Shown here piece by piece: positions 52,144-60,507 of a DNA stretch of 64,000 bases. Origin of the DNA: UBA8337 sp937907245 (GTDB lineage: Bacteria > Pseudomonadota > Alphaproteobacteria > RS24); NCBI GenBank assembly GCA_965219485.1, contig OZ244774.1, positions 1,488,001 through 1,552,000 on the forward strand. The letters are read 5' to 3'. Every line of letters starts with the position of its first letter. Position 1 is the first letter of the stretch. The notes under the pieces are model-generated. The model saw nothing but the letters and a program-made list of their open reading frames with translations. It was not told the DNA's origin and did not search any database. The position numbers were made by a program, and so were the translations under genes.

Positions 52144-54000
52144 ATGTCAACCGAAACTGCTTCCAATCTTGTGCCCGCTGAAGGCTTGCGCAATATCGCT
52201 ATTATCGCTCACGTGGACCACGGCAAAACCACGCTCATCGATACGATTATGAAACAAAGCGGCATGTTCCGCGATAATCAGTCGGTAGATGAGCGGGTTA
52301 TGGACTCTGGCGACTTGGAAAAAGAACGCGGCATCACCATTTTGGCCAAGCCGACTTCTATCACTTGGAAAGATATTCGCATCAATATTATTGATACGCC
52401 AGGCCACGCCGATTTCGGTGGCGAGGTAGAGCGGGTGTTGGATATGGCGGATGGCGTTATTTTGCTAACCGATGCGGCCGAAGGGCCAATGCCACAGACC
52501 AAATTCGTGCTGGGTAAAGCCTTGGCGCAAGGCTTGCGCCCTATCGTGATTATCAACAAAGTCGACCGCCCCGATGGCCGCGCCGATGAGGTCGTTGACG
52601 AAGTTTTTGACCTCTTTGTCTCGCTAGACGCCACTGCCGAGCAGCTTGATTTCCCAATTCTTTACGCCTCGGGCCGCGATGGTTGGTGTGCGGTAGAATT
52701 AGACGACCCACGCGAAAACCTAACTCCTTTATTGGACTTGGTGTTAAAGCATGTGCCGCCGCCCATGGTAGAGCCAGATAAACCTTTCGCTATGTTGGCC
52801 ACCCTTCTGGATAGCGACCCGTATATTGGTCGTTGCCTAACCGGACGCGTGTTGCAAGGCACCGCCAAAATCAATGCCCCGGTGAAATCTATCGACCTCG
52901 ATGGCAAGCAGATTGAAACCGGTCGTCTGACCAAATTGCTGCGCTTTGAAGGCACCAAACGCGTGCCCGTAGACGAAGTGCAAGCGGGTGACCTGATTTG
53001 CATCGCGGGCCTGACCAAAACTTCGGTGGCGGACACCATTGGCGATCCGGGTATTACGCAGGCCTTGGCCTCGACGCCGATTGACCCGCCTACCATGTCG
53101 GTAAATCTGACCGTGAATGACAGCCCTTTTGCTGGCCAAGAAGGCAAGAAAGTAACCTCCACGGTCATTCGTCAGCGCTTGCTCGATGAAGTGGAAACCA
53201 ATGTTGCCATTACTTTTGCCGAAAGTGAAAACCGTGACGCCTTTGAAATTGGCGGTCGTGGCGAATTGCAATTGGGTGTGCTGATTGAAACCATGCGCCG
53301 CGAAGGCTTTGAGATGAATGTCTCGCGCCCGAAAGTTCTTTTCCGCATGGAAGGCACCGAAAAACTAGAGCCAGTAGAAGAAGTCACCATTGATGTGGAT
53401 GAAGAATATTCCTCTACCGTGGTTGACAGTATGAACCGCCGCAAAGCCAAAATGGTGGATATGCGCGCCGCTGGGGCTGGCAAAACCCGTATGGTGTTTC
53501 ATGCGCCATCTCGCGGGCTTATTGGTTACCAAAGCAACTTCCTTACGCAAACTCGCGGTACGGGCGTTTTGAACCGTGTGTTCCATTCGTATCAACCTTA
53601 TAGCGGAGACATCCCAGGCCGTCGCAATGGCGCCCTGATTGCTAGCGAGACCGGCACGGCTGTGGCTTTTGCTTTGTTTAACTTGCAAGACCGCGGTGCC
53701 ATGTTCATCGACCCGCAAACACCTGTCTATCAAGGCATGATTGTGGGCGAGCATAGCCGCGACAATGATTTGGAAATCAACGTGTTGAAAGGCAAGAAGC
53801 TGACCAATATGCGCGCCTCGGGCACCGATGAAGCGGTAACGCTTGTCACGCCGCGTCGTATGTCGTTGGAAGATATGATGGCTTACGTTGAGTATGACGA
53901 ATTGCTGGAAGTGACCCCGACGAGCCTGCGTTTGCGCAAGCGCTATTTGCTGGAACACGAACGCAAGAAATTCCGTCGCGAGCTAGAAGACCAGAAATAG
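52144..54000 (+). CDS. typA: Ribosome-associated GTPase TypA/BipA
   Basis: A 618-residue translational GTPase. G motifs: AHVDHGKTTLID (G1), DTPGHADFGGEVERVL (G3) and INKVDRPDGR (G4). EF-G-like domains II, III and V follow, and the C-terminal BipA-specific domain has PSRGLIGYQSNFLTQT and the TypA loop TNMRASGTDEAV. BipA helps 50S assembly, mostly in the cold, and binds the ribosome like EF-G. The start codon is preceded by a stem that hides its ribosome site. Confidence 0.96.
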   Translation: MSTETASNLVPAEGLRNIAIIAHVDHGKTTLIDTIMKQSGMFRDNQSVDERVMDSGDLEKERGITILAKPTSITWKDIRINIIDTPGHADFGGEVERVLDMADGVILLTDAAEGPMPQTKFVLGKALAQGLRPIVIINKVDRPDGRADEVVDEVFDLFVSLDATAEQLDFPILYASGRDGWCAVELDDPRENLTPLLDLVLKHVPPPMVEPDKPFAMLATLLDSDPYIGRCLTGRVLQGTAKINAPVKSIDLDGKQIETGRLTKLLRFEGTKRVPVDEVQAGDLICIAGLTKTSVADTIGDPGITQALASTPIDPPTMSVNLTVNDSPFAGQEGKKVTSTVIRQRLLDEVETNVAITFAESENRDAFEIGGRGELQLGVLIETMRREGFEMNVSRPKVLFRMEGTEKLEPVEEVTIDVDEEYSSTVVDSMNRRKAKMVDMRAAGAGKTRMVFHAPSRGLIGYQSNFLTQTRGTGVLNRVFHSYQPYSGDIPGRRNGALIASETGTAVAFALFNLQDRGAMFIDPQTPVYQGMIVGEHSRDNDLEINVLKGKKLTNMRASGTDEAVTLVTPRRMSLEDMMAYVEYDELLEVTPTSLRLRKRYLLEHERKKFRRELEDQK

Positions 54001-54003
54001 GCT

Positions 54004-54468
54004 TTAGTGGCAGGCTTTTCCCAAAGCCTTCAGACGCCAATAATTATATGGCAAAGGTGCCAAGAAGCCGGCTATCCACATGAGCGGTAACACGCTCAGC
54101 GTGAGCTTGGCGCCGCCCGTGACGGCCACGTCGACGACATTCATGGCTACTTCCATCGCTATCATCGAAATAAGCGACATGCCAATGGCGGTTTGGAAGG
54201 CCAGCTTCAAAGCCATTTGCCGCGCCATAATAAATGTCTCTAGCGCAATCGAGGTCAGCAAGCCATTGACGATGGCCAAAGCCATAATCGCCATGACCGG
54301 CCAAGCGATGCCGCTCCATTGGAAAAATAAAATCGTGCCCATATCGCCGATAGAGCAGCCGATTAAACACCACATCGTATTATAGCTGGCGGTTCGCCAC
54401 GTATGGCGGCAAGTCCAGCTTATGGCCATCGGACTTTTAGAGGGGCTCGTGGTAGGGGTTCTACTCAT
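54004..54468 (-). CDS. DUF4396 membrane protein
   Basis: A 154-residue protein with four membrane segments. The pattern CLIGCSIGDMGT near residue 35, IALETFIMARQMALKLAFQTAIGMSLISM, MEVAMNVVD and the end APLPYNYWRLKALGKACH match DUF4396. Histidines and cysteines at the C-terminus (KACH) suggest a metal link; homologues often lie near copper-related genes, which are not present here. Function unknown. Converges with typA. Confidence 0.8.
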   Translation of the reverse strand: MSRTPTTSPSKSPMAISWTCRHTWRTASYNTMWCLIGCSIGDMGTILFFQWSGIAWPVMAIMALAIVNGLLTSIALETFIMARQMALKLAFQTAIGMSLISMIAMEVAMNVVDVAVTGGAKLTLSVLPLMWIAGFLAPLPYNYWRLKALGKACH

Positions 54469-54494
54469 AGGGTTACCATAGCCGATGCGCGGAC

Positions 54495-55298
54495 TTAGTC
54501 TAGCAAATGTCGATAGGTGAAATCAGCGTCGCGCCCGATAACGAAATCGCAGAAGGGCGGCAGAGCCCGCCATAGACCCAGCGTCCAGCTTTCGTAATGC
54601 GCGCAAAACTCTGCCACTTGCTCGCGGGTTTTAAACTGCCAAATGCCACTAGCTGCCGCATTGTCTTTTTCTTGCGCCCAACGACTGTCGATAACGGCTT
54701 CAAAATTATCTTGGCGCATCAGCATGAAGCTATCGCAAGTCGCCCAAATATCTTCATAAGCCGCCGCTTGGTTTTGGCTCCATTGCTTCCAAACGCTTGC
54801 GCTATCGTGGGTCCGCTCCCAGTCTGTTTGCGGATGCGGCGAGAGGCAGCTGGCGCTGGCGCCCACACACCAACCTTCCAGCAAAATAACCTCGGGCTTG
54901 CGTGTCACGGTTAGCCATTGCGCGGGCGGCAAAACATCATCCAGAGATTTCGAAAAAACCGGCAATCGCCAATCCATACCGTCCTCCCCCGAACGCAGAG
55001 CCTGCAGCGTCTCGCTTAGCTGGGCAACATTATGCGTGCCAGGCACGCCTCGCGTTTTGCACAAGGGGTGGATGTCGCGGGCTAGCGTCTCGCGGGCCTC
55101 TCGCGAGAGATAAAAATCATCCAGCGATAAACTTAAGGTCGGCGTTCCTGCATCGTTTAAATATTCGCTCAAAGCCTTGCAAAAAGTGGACTTTCCGACC
55201 CCTTGCCCACCCGAAACACCCAAGACGAAAGGGCGCGATTGCGCCCGCGCCAATATGTGTTGAGCCATTTGCGCGACCAGTGTTTTGAGCTGCATCAT
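54495..55298 (-). CDS. D-glycerate 3-kinase-like P-loop kinase
   Basis: A 267-residue kinase. Walker A is GVSGGQGVGKSTFCKAL near residue 28; LSLDDFYLSREARETLA and the PGTHNVAQL segment (RGVPGTHN) follow; VILLEGWCVGA is the second acidic motif. These are the marks of the plant/yeast glycerate 3-kinase (GLYK/Tda10) group, which makes 3-phosphoglycerate from D-glycerate. Uridine kinase-like enzymes share the P-loop, but the RGVPGTH string favours glycerate kinase. The first or second Met may be used. Confidence 0.85.
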   Translation of the reverse strand: MMQLKTLVAQMAQHILARAQSRPFVLGVSGGQGVGKSTFCKALSEYLNDAGTPTLSLSLDDFYLSREARETLARDIHPLCKTRGVPGTHNVAQLSETLQALRSGEDGMDWRLPVFSKSLDDVLPPAQWLTVTRKPEVILLEGWCVGASASCLSPHPQTDWERTHDSASVWKQWSQNQAAAYEDIWATCDSFMLMRQDNFEAVIDSRWAQEKDNAAASGIWQFKTREQVAEFCAHYESWTLGLWRALPPFCDFVIGRDADFTYRHLLD

Positions 55299-55443
55299 TT
55301 ACACATGTTAACAAAGTTCTTCATGCCGCAGTTTTATATTGTCATGGCTTGAAACACCACTTATTGGTTTTCGAGCACAATAATTTAAATTCATAGTCCG
55401 TCAGTTCGCTGGCTCGGAACAAAAACAGTTATTGGAGTAAGAC

Positions 55444-56949
55444 ATGAGTGAAATTCCAAAGAAACTTGGAAATAGATATGTCAACGATTTGCGAAAATTA
55501 GAATTTGCCCAACAACAAACAGCGAACGCGAAGTTTGGCAAGTTGCCCTTTATGGTGGCTGGCTTCTTTTTAATTATTGCGGGCTATTGGGGATATATTA
55601 ACCTCGAAGTTTCAACTGAAAACATCATTGTCTTAATCGCCGCCTCAGCTATTGGCGGATATATGGCGCTAAACATTGGCGCCAATGACGTTGCCAATAA
55701 CATGGGGCCCGCAGTTGGCGGTCGCGTATTGACGATTGGCACAGCGGTGGTTATTGCCGCAATTTGCGAGAGCGCAGGCGCCCTTTTGGCTGGCGGTGAC
55801 GTTGTGAAGACCGTCTCCAAGGGCATCATTGACCCGAGCAGCGGTGTCGATGTCGAAGCGTTTCGCAACCTCATGCTGGGCGCGCTATTGGCGGCTGCCC
55901 TTTGGATTAATTTAGCGACATCCCTAAACGCTCCCGTTTCCACCACCCACTCCATTGTTGGCGGTGTTTTAGGGGCAGGTATTGCTGGCGCTGGCTTTGG
56001 CTTGGTCAATTGGCCAACCATGTCCAAGATTGCGGCCAGTTGGGTCATCTCTCCGGTGCTTGGTGGCATCGCAGCAGCCAGCTTATTATTTGTCATTGAG
56101 GTCAAAATTCTACGAGTTGAAGACCGCCTGACAGCGGCCAAAAAATGGGTGCCTATCCTGATCGGCCTGATGGCCAGCGCCTTCTTTGCTTATATGGCGA
56201 TGAAGGGTTTGAAAAAAATCTGGAAGCCTTCCAGCAATGAAATCAGCCTTTACTCAGCCATTGCGTTTTTTGTGGCCTGGGGGGGCTCTGTCCCGTTCAT
56301 CCGCAACCGCGCTGACAAGTTGAGCCAAAGCAAAAGCGATGTTTATAAATTGTTCAACCTGCCGCTCATTGCGGGCGTATCGCTTCTATGCTTCGCCCAT
56401 GGCGCCAATGATGTGGCCAATGCCGTGGGCCCCTTGGCCGCCATTGTATCGACCCTTACCTCTACCTCGGTTGAGGCTAAAGTGGCGGTGCCATTTTGGG
56501 TGATGTTCATTGGTGCCAGTGGTCTCGCCTTAGGTCTGTTCTTATTCGGCCCTAAGTTGATCAATACCGTGGGGGAGAAAATCACCCGCCTCAATGCGCC
56601 ACGCGCTTATTGCGTGGCTCTGGCATCCGCCGTCACGGTGCTTTTGGCCACAACCTTGGGTCTGCCGGTTAGCTCGACGCATATCGCCATTGGCGCGATT
56701 TTTGGCGTGGGTTTCTTGCGAGAATATATGGAAAACCCAAATCGGAAACGGGTAAAACCAGCGCACCGCCTCAATGCAACCGCGAGAGAAGCCTTCTTGA
56801 CGACACGCTATAATATGAAGCGGCGTCTCGTTCGGCGTCGGTTTGTCGTGTCGATTGCGGCGGCCTGGGTTATCACTGTGCCGGCCTCGGCCAGCTTAGC
56901 GGCGCTTATATTTTACGCTTTGCAGTGGCTAACACAGCTGGCGAAATAG
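55444..56949 (+). CDS. pit: Inorganic phosphate transporter, PiT family
   Basis: A 501-residue permease with an internal duplication: GANDVANNMGPAVGG near residue 80 and GANDVANAVGPLAAI near residue 320. About ten to twelve membrane helices. The C-terminal ~50 residues form a cytoplasmic stretch of basic residues (NMKRRLVRRRF) and then one more helix. It takes up phosphate with protons or as metal-phosphate. The start has TTGGAGTAAG before ATG. A weak TGTCAT is seen upstream but not a full Pho box. The 3' end overlaps that of the NUDIX gene by 44 bases. Confidence 0.94.
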   Translation: MSEIPKKLGNRYVNDLRKLEFAQQQTANAKFGKLPFMVAGFFLIIAGYWGYINLEVSTENIIVLIAASAIGGYMALNIGANDVANNMGPAVGGRVLTIGTAVVIAAICESAGALLAGGDVVKTVSKGIIDPSSGVDVEAFRNLMLGALLAAALWINLATSLNAPVSTTHSIVGGVLGAGIAGAGFGLVNWPTMSKIAASWVISPVLGGIAAASLLFVIEVKILRVEDRLTAAKKWVPILIGLMASAFFAYMAMKGLKKIWKPSSNEISLYSAIAFFVAWGGSVPFIRNRADKLSQSKSDVYKLFNLPLIAGVSLLCFAHGANDVANAVGPLAAIVSTLTSTSVEAKVAVPFWVMFIGASGLALGLFLFGPKLINTVGEKITRLNAPRAYCVALASAVTVLLATTLGLPVSSTHIAIGAIFGVGFLREYMENPNRKRVKPAHRLNATAREAFLTTRYNMKRRLVRRRFVVSIAAAWVITVPASASLAALIFYALQWLTQLAK

Positions 56950-57343
56950 CCTCGAACAAACCAATCAGTTGCTGAAAATCTTCGCGGTCGGTTACCTGAT
57001 ACGCGTGCTTTAACAGCGCCCAATGGCGTTCGCGTTTCTCTTTTTCAGGCCATTCATCGGCCTGATCGGTAACCAGCATCGGGTAATATGTCACCGCGTT
57101 TTGAACCACACCCGTGGCGGCTGATTTGCTGATGGATGTGGTAATGGGAAAGTCTGTAAGGATCTCGCCGCTCACCCCAGCTTCTTCGAAGGCTTCGCGT
57201 TGGCAGCCTTTTTTATGGCTCTCTTTGGCCTTTAAATTACCTTTTGGCAAAATCCAACGGCCCCGCTGTTGCGAGGTAACAAACATGATGGCGATACGCT
57301 CTCCATCGATGGTAAATGGAATAACTCCGATTTTATGATCCAT
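56906..57343 (-). CDS. NUDIX hydrolase
   Basis: Start set at ATG 57343 (MDHKIGVIPFTI) after GGAAGG; 145 residues. The Nudix box is complete as GNLKAKESHKKGCQREAFEEAG, fitting GX5EX7REUXEEXGU. WILPKGNL precedes it. The protein resembles the diadenosine/diphosphoinositol polyphosphate group (NUDT3/DIPP-like) by its PKGN start. It converges on pit, and the two coding ends overlap by 44 bases on opposite strands. tRNA-Phe lies upstream on the same strand. Confidence 0.9.
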   Translation of the reverse strand: MDHKIGVIPFTIDGERIAIMFVTSQQRGRWILPKGNLKAKESHKKGCQREAFEEAGVSGEILTDFPITTSISKSAATGVVQNAVTYYPMLVTDQADEWPEKEKRERHWALLKHAYQVTDREDFQQLIGLFEAISPAVLATAKRKI

Positions 57344-57478
57344 GTCAAAACCTTCCATAAGTATGAAACACCTGTGGTGCCTTGGTTTGCGAAGAAAGCC
57401 AGCCAAAGCCAACCTAAGCCAGCGTAAGCTAAATTGTGCACTTTATTTCACTGCACTCTACCCGTTTTTTTTGAAAAA

Positions 57479-57553
57479 TGGTGCCCGGGGGCGGATTTGA
57501 ACCACCGACACGAGGATTTTCAGTCCACTGCTCTACCCCTGAGCTACCCGGGC
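57479..57553 (-). tRNA. tRNA-Phe (GAA)
   Basis: Reverse-complement cloverleaf: acceptor GCCCGGG/CCCGGGC with encoded CCA, D stem GCTC/GAGC, anticodon loop CTGAAAA (anticodon GAA), T arm GGTGG-TTCAAAT-CCGCC. The anticodon stem GTGGA/TCCTC has one T·T mismatch at 28–42. Length 75 with CCA. Conserved U33, R37 and TTC are present. Confidence 0.95.
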
Positions 57554-57609
57554 CTTAAACGAAGCCACTTGAAACATAGGTCTCGTGGTACGCCTGATTT
57601 GTGCTTGGT

Positions 57610-57864
57610 TTATAGGTGAAGGGAGTGCGCCTGTCTAGACGTCTGACCCTCCAAAAATAAGTTTTTAATGGAACTCGTCTGGCGAGCTCTGTTCGGCCAG
57701 GCTTGTTCAATCTCTGTATCAAAATCATCAGGCGGCTCGACCGCAGGAACCGCGTAATGACCACCCATCCAGCGGTGCAAATCAACATCGGCACAGCGTT
57801 TCGAACAAAACGGACGATAGGCTTGCACCGTTTCTTTTGTCTTACAAATCGGACACGTGGCCAT
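57610..57864 (-). CDS. yacG: DNA gyrase inhibitor YacG
   Basis: An 84-residue zinc protein. The four zinc cysteines are at positions 4, 7, 20 and 24 (CPIC, CSKRC), followed by DLHRWMGGHYAVP. YacG binds GyrB in E. coli and inhibits it. Residues after 50 are variable. It is the last gene of the murA block and lies 9 bases after the RNase G gene. Confidence 0.92.
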   Translation of the reverse strand: MATCPICKTKETVQAYRPFCSKRCADVDLHRWMGGHYAVPAVEPPDDFDTEIEQAWPNRARQTSSIKNLFLEGQTSRQAHSLHL

Positions 57865-57873
57865 CTCTCGAAC

Positions 57874-59121
57874 CTACTCGCTATCGGGGCGGCTACTCTG
57901 GCGCATCGCTTCCGCGAGGCTCATCACATCGCGACGACGCGTCATCTCCACCACGCCAAACTCTGACATAGGGCCGATGCGGATCGGGTTTTTATCGCCC
58001 TGAAAACCAGCATCCAAAGCAGCCAGAACCGCTTCATTGTCGGCCTCTTCGCTCATGTCGATGAAATCGATAGCCACCAAGCCACCCAGCGCGCGCAATC
58101 TTAATTGACGCCCAATCGCTTGGGCCGCCTCCAAGTTAACGCCGCGTGCGTCGGCTGTATCCCCGCCTGAATTAACATCAATTGTCGTCATCGCTTCGGT
58201 GGTTTCAATCATCAACCAGCCGCCAGATGCCAAGTTCACCCGATTGGACAGGGCTTGTTCTAGCTGGCCGGCAATGTCGTAGCGATCAAAGAGAATTTCG
58301 CTTTTTTCGGAGCCTTGCAAAAGCGATACCGCAGCTGGCATATGAGCCTTGGCAAAGGCTTTGGCTTGGGCCAAACTTTTTGTATCTTCAATGACTACAG
58401 CCGAGGTTTGGGCGCGCACTAAGTCGCGCAACGCTTTTTCGACGGGGCCTAAATCTTGATATAAAACCGCTGGCGGCTCGCTGTCTTCGGCCTGCGCCAA
58501 AAGCGTTTCCCATTGGCCTGCCACACTGGCCATATCGGCGGCCATGTCAGCGGCTTCCATGCCAATCGCGGCGGTGCGAATGACCCAGCCTGCAGGGCCG
58601 TCCATGCCTTCTACGTCTAGTCCATCGCCTTGCTTACCGTCGCGGATGGCAGCCGCTAAATCTGCCAAACGCGTGCGCTCAGCTTCATCTTCAATTTGAC
58701 GCGACACAGCAATGCGGCTGCGGCAAGGCGCCAGCACCACGGCGCGACCAGGCAGGGTAATATCTGAGGTGATTTGCGCGCCTTTTTCGCCATGTGGCGG
58801 ACGCGTGATTTGCACCAAAACCGTATCCCCATCTTGCACGCAATCCTCAATTGGGGTTTCGCGGTCACTGCCGGGCAAAAGTGCCCGGGCCTCACGAGCG
58901 CCCAAAAACCCAGCCCGATCCATGCCAATATCAACAAAAGCGGCTTGCAATCGCGACACCACGCGTTCGACTTGTCCCAAATATATCTGCCCGATAAGGC
59001 TACGGCCATCGCTTGCAGCTTGATCCATAGGCGCGGCTTGCAGGTTGGTTAGCTGGCCGTCTTCTACTTGGGCAACCCGCAATAAGCCATCTTCAACACT
59101 CATCAAAATTTCATGGGACAT
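57874..59121 (-). CDS. rng: RNase E/G-family ribonuclease (short RNase G type)
   Basis: A 415-residue ribonuclease, shorter than E. coli RNase G (489). The S1 domain lies near residues 37–110 (GQIYLGQVERVVSRLQAAFVDIG). The two metal-binding aspartates are in TIDVNSGGD and LGGLVAIDFIDM, in the DNase I-like subdomain near residues 305–345. The C-terminal end RIGPMSEFGVVEMTRRR is conserved. The Zn-link CPxC of RNase E is not seen. Catalytic parts are intact. In the standard alphaproteobacterial murA block it follows maf. Confidence 0.88.
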   Translation of the reverse strand: MSHEILMSVEDGLLRVAQVEDGQLTNLQAAPMDQAASDGRSLIGQIYLGQVERVVSRLQAAFVDIGMDRAGFLGAREARALLPGSDRETPIEDCVQDGDTVLVQITRPPHGEKGAQITSDITLPGRAVVLAPCRSRIAVSRQIEDEAERTRLADLAAAIRDGKQGDGLDVEGMDGPAGWVIRTAAIGMEAADMAADMASVAGQWETLLAQAEDSEPPAVLYQDLGPVEKALRDLVRAQTSAVVIEDTKSLAQAKAFAKAHMPAAVSLLQGSEKSEILFDRYDIAGQLEQALSNRVNLASGGWLMIETTEAMTTIDVNSGGDTADARGVNLEAAQAIGRQLRLRALGGLVAIDFIDMSEEADNEAVLAALDAGFQGDKNPIRIGPMSEFGVVEMTRRRDVMSLAEAMRQSSRPDSE

Positions 59122-59124
59122 GCT

Positions 59125-59748
59125 TCACTCTTTTCCTGTTTGAAAGGGGATACCAGCGCCGCGCAAGACTTCGCTAACTTCGTATAAAGGCAAGCCTACA
59201 ATATTGGAGTAGGAGCCAACAAGACTGCTTATAAAGGCTGCCGCGCGGCCCTGAATGGCATAGCCGCCCGCCTTACCTTGCCATTCCTCGCTATCGAGAT
59301 AGGCGTTTATTTCGGCCGAGGAGAGGTTTTTAAAGCGCACACGGCTGGTTACGCATTTCACGACGCAGCGCTCTCTCGACAACACACAAAAGCCCGTATG
59401 CACGCGGTGACCGCGCCCAGATAAAAGCTCGAGGCAAGCCCGGGCCTGCTCTGGTGTTTCGGTTTTTGGCAAAATACGACGCCCAACCCCAACCACTGTA
59501 TCGGCCGCAAGAATGAACGTATGCTCGTCTAAATGCGCGCTAAGAGCCTCGGCTTTTTGCGATGCCAACCGCAAAGCTAAAGCGCGTGGCGCTTCGGCTG
59601 GTTTTTCGGTTTCATCGATGTCTGCAGGGATAATGTCATCGGGCACGAGCCCAATTTGCGCCAGCAAATCTAGGCGGCGCGGGCTGGCACTCGCCAGCAC
59701 CAACCGCTTATTTGTAGCGATAGGTGATACGTCCTTTGGTGAGGTCAT
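59125..59748 (-). CDS. maf: Maf-like nucleoside triphosphate pyrophosphatase
   Basis: A 207-residue Maf/YhdE-type enzyme. The signature LVLASASPRRLDLL is near residue 17, and ILAADTVVGVG near residue 82 holds the base-binding Asp. SSAEINAYLDSEEWQGKAGGYAIQGRAAAFI follows. It hydrolyses modified or canonical dTTP/UTP, and may block septum formation when in excess. The given ATG overlaps infA by 41 bases; a TTG/GTG near 59703 just after the infA stop would remove the overlap. Confidence 0.93.
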   Translation of the reverse strand: MTSPKDVSPIATNKRLVLASASPRRLDLLAQIGLVPDDIIPADIDETEKPAEAPRALALRLASQKAEALSAHLDEHTFILAADTVVGVGRRILPKTETPEQARACLELLSGRGHRVHTGFCVLSRERCVVKCVTSRVRFKNLSSAEINAYLDSEEWQGKAGGYAIQGRAAAFISSLVGSYSNIVGLPLYEVSEVLRGAGIPFQTGKE

Positions 59749-59926
59749 AAGGCGTCATTTCCACTAAAACCTTGTCGCCGGCCAATACGCGAATGCGGTT
59801 TTTGCGCATCTTACCAGCCGTATGAGCAATCACTTCGTGCTCATTTTCCAATTTCACACGAAATGTCGCATTCGGCAGCAATTCGACTACCGTTGCGTTA
59901 AATTCAAGAAGTTCTTCTTTGGCCAT
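59708..59926 (-). CDS. infA: Translation initiation factor IF-1
   Basis: Start set at the ATG at 59926 (MAKEELLEFNATVVELLPN), 72 residues. The S1/OB-fold has TFRVKLENEHEVIAHTAGKMRKNRIRVLAGDKV and ends DLTKGRITYRYK. IF-1 occupies the ribosomal A site at initiation. The usual low-molecular-weight phosphatase gene seen before infA in some relatives is absent; 78 bases separate it from the UPF0262 gene. Confidence 0.98.
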   Translation of the reverse strand: MAKEELLEFNATVVELLPNATFRVKLENEHEVIAHTAGKMRKNRIRVLAGDKVLVEMTPYDLTKGRITYRYK

Positions 59927-60004
59927 ATATCTCACTCGTAAAAATTGGCTCGTTGCATTGGGCGGACAATGGCCAGAAACTGGCTAAAAATCAACTGTTT
60001 TATC

Positions 60005-60505
60005 TTAGCTGCGCATTTTCAATACGCTAATCAAGGTGAACAGGCGTCGTGCCGTGTCGTCATCCACCTCCACATAGGCAGCCAGGCGGGTTTTTAGCAA
60101 TTCTGCACTCTCATTATGCAAGGCGCGCCGCGCCTCATCAATGGTCTCTATGCGCTCCGGCGTGGCGGTGCGAATGGCTTCGAAATAGCTTTCACAAATC
60201 AAAAAATAATCGCGGATATTGCGCCGAAACGGGGTCATGGCAAGTTCAATCTCGGCCAAGCTCTCGTTATCGCCATTCGAAACCGAAAACAAAATGCCGC
60301 GATCGACCACCGACAGCACCACGCGATAGGGCCCTTTGGGCCCATCCACCAGCGCGAAATGATTGCCTTCAATGAGATCAAAAATCGCCACCCGCCGTTC
60401 GTGCTCAATATCTGGATTGCGCGCCACCAAAGCCGGGTCGTCGAGCGAAATATGCACCATGCGAGCCGATTTATCGGCGCCACTGTGGACGCTAGCTTGG
60501 GCCAT
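60005..60505 (-). CDS. UPF0262 family protein
   Basis: Start set at ATG 60505, with CAGGAGAG upstream inside hisD; 166 residues. It has the family patterns NPDIEHERRVAIFDLIE, LAMTPFRRNIRDYFLICESYFEAIR, and the end DTARRLFTLISVLKMRS. Restricted mostly to Alphaproteobacteria and always near hisD. Function unknown. The start codon is two bases past the hisD stop, so coupling is likely. Confidence 0.92.
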   Translation of the reverse strand: MAQASVHSGADKSARMVHISLDDPALVARNPDIEHERRVAIFDLIEGNHFALVDGPKGPYRVVLSVVDRGILFSVSNGDNESLAEIELAMTPFRRNIRDYFLICESYFEAIRTATPERIETIDEARRALHNESAELLKTRLAAYVEVDDDTARRLFTLISVLKMRS

Positions 60506-60507
60506 AT

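Noticed and set aside
55318..55443. Pho box upstream of pit
   Set aside because: Only one TGTCAT half is present near 55340; the second direct repeat at the right distance is missing.
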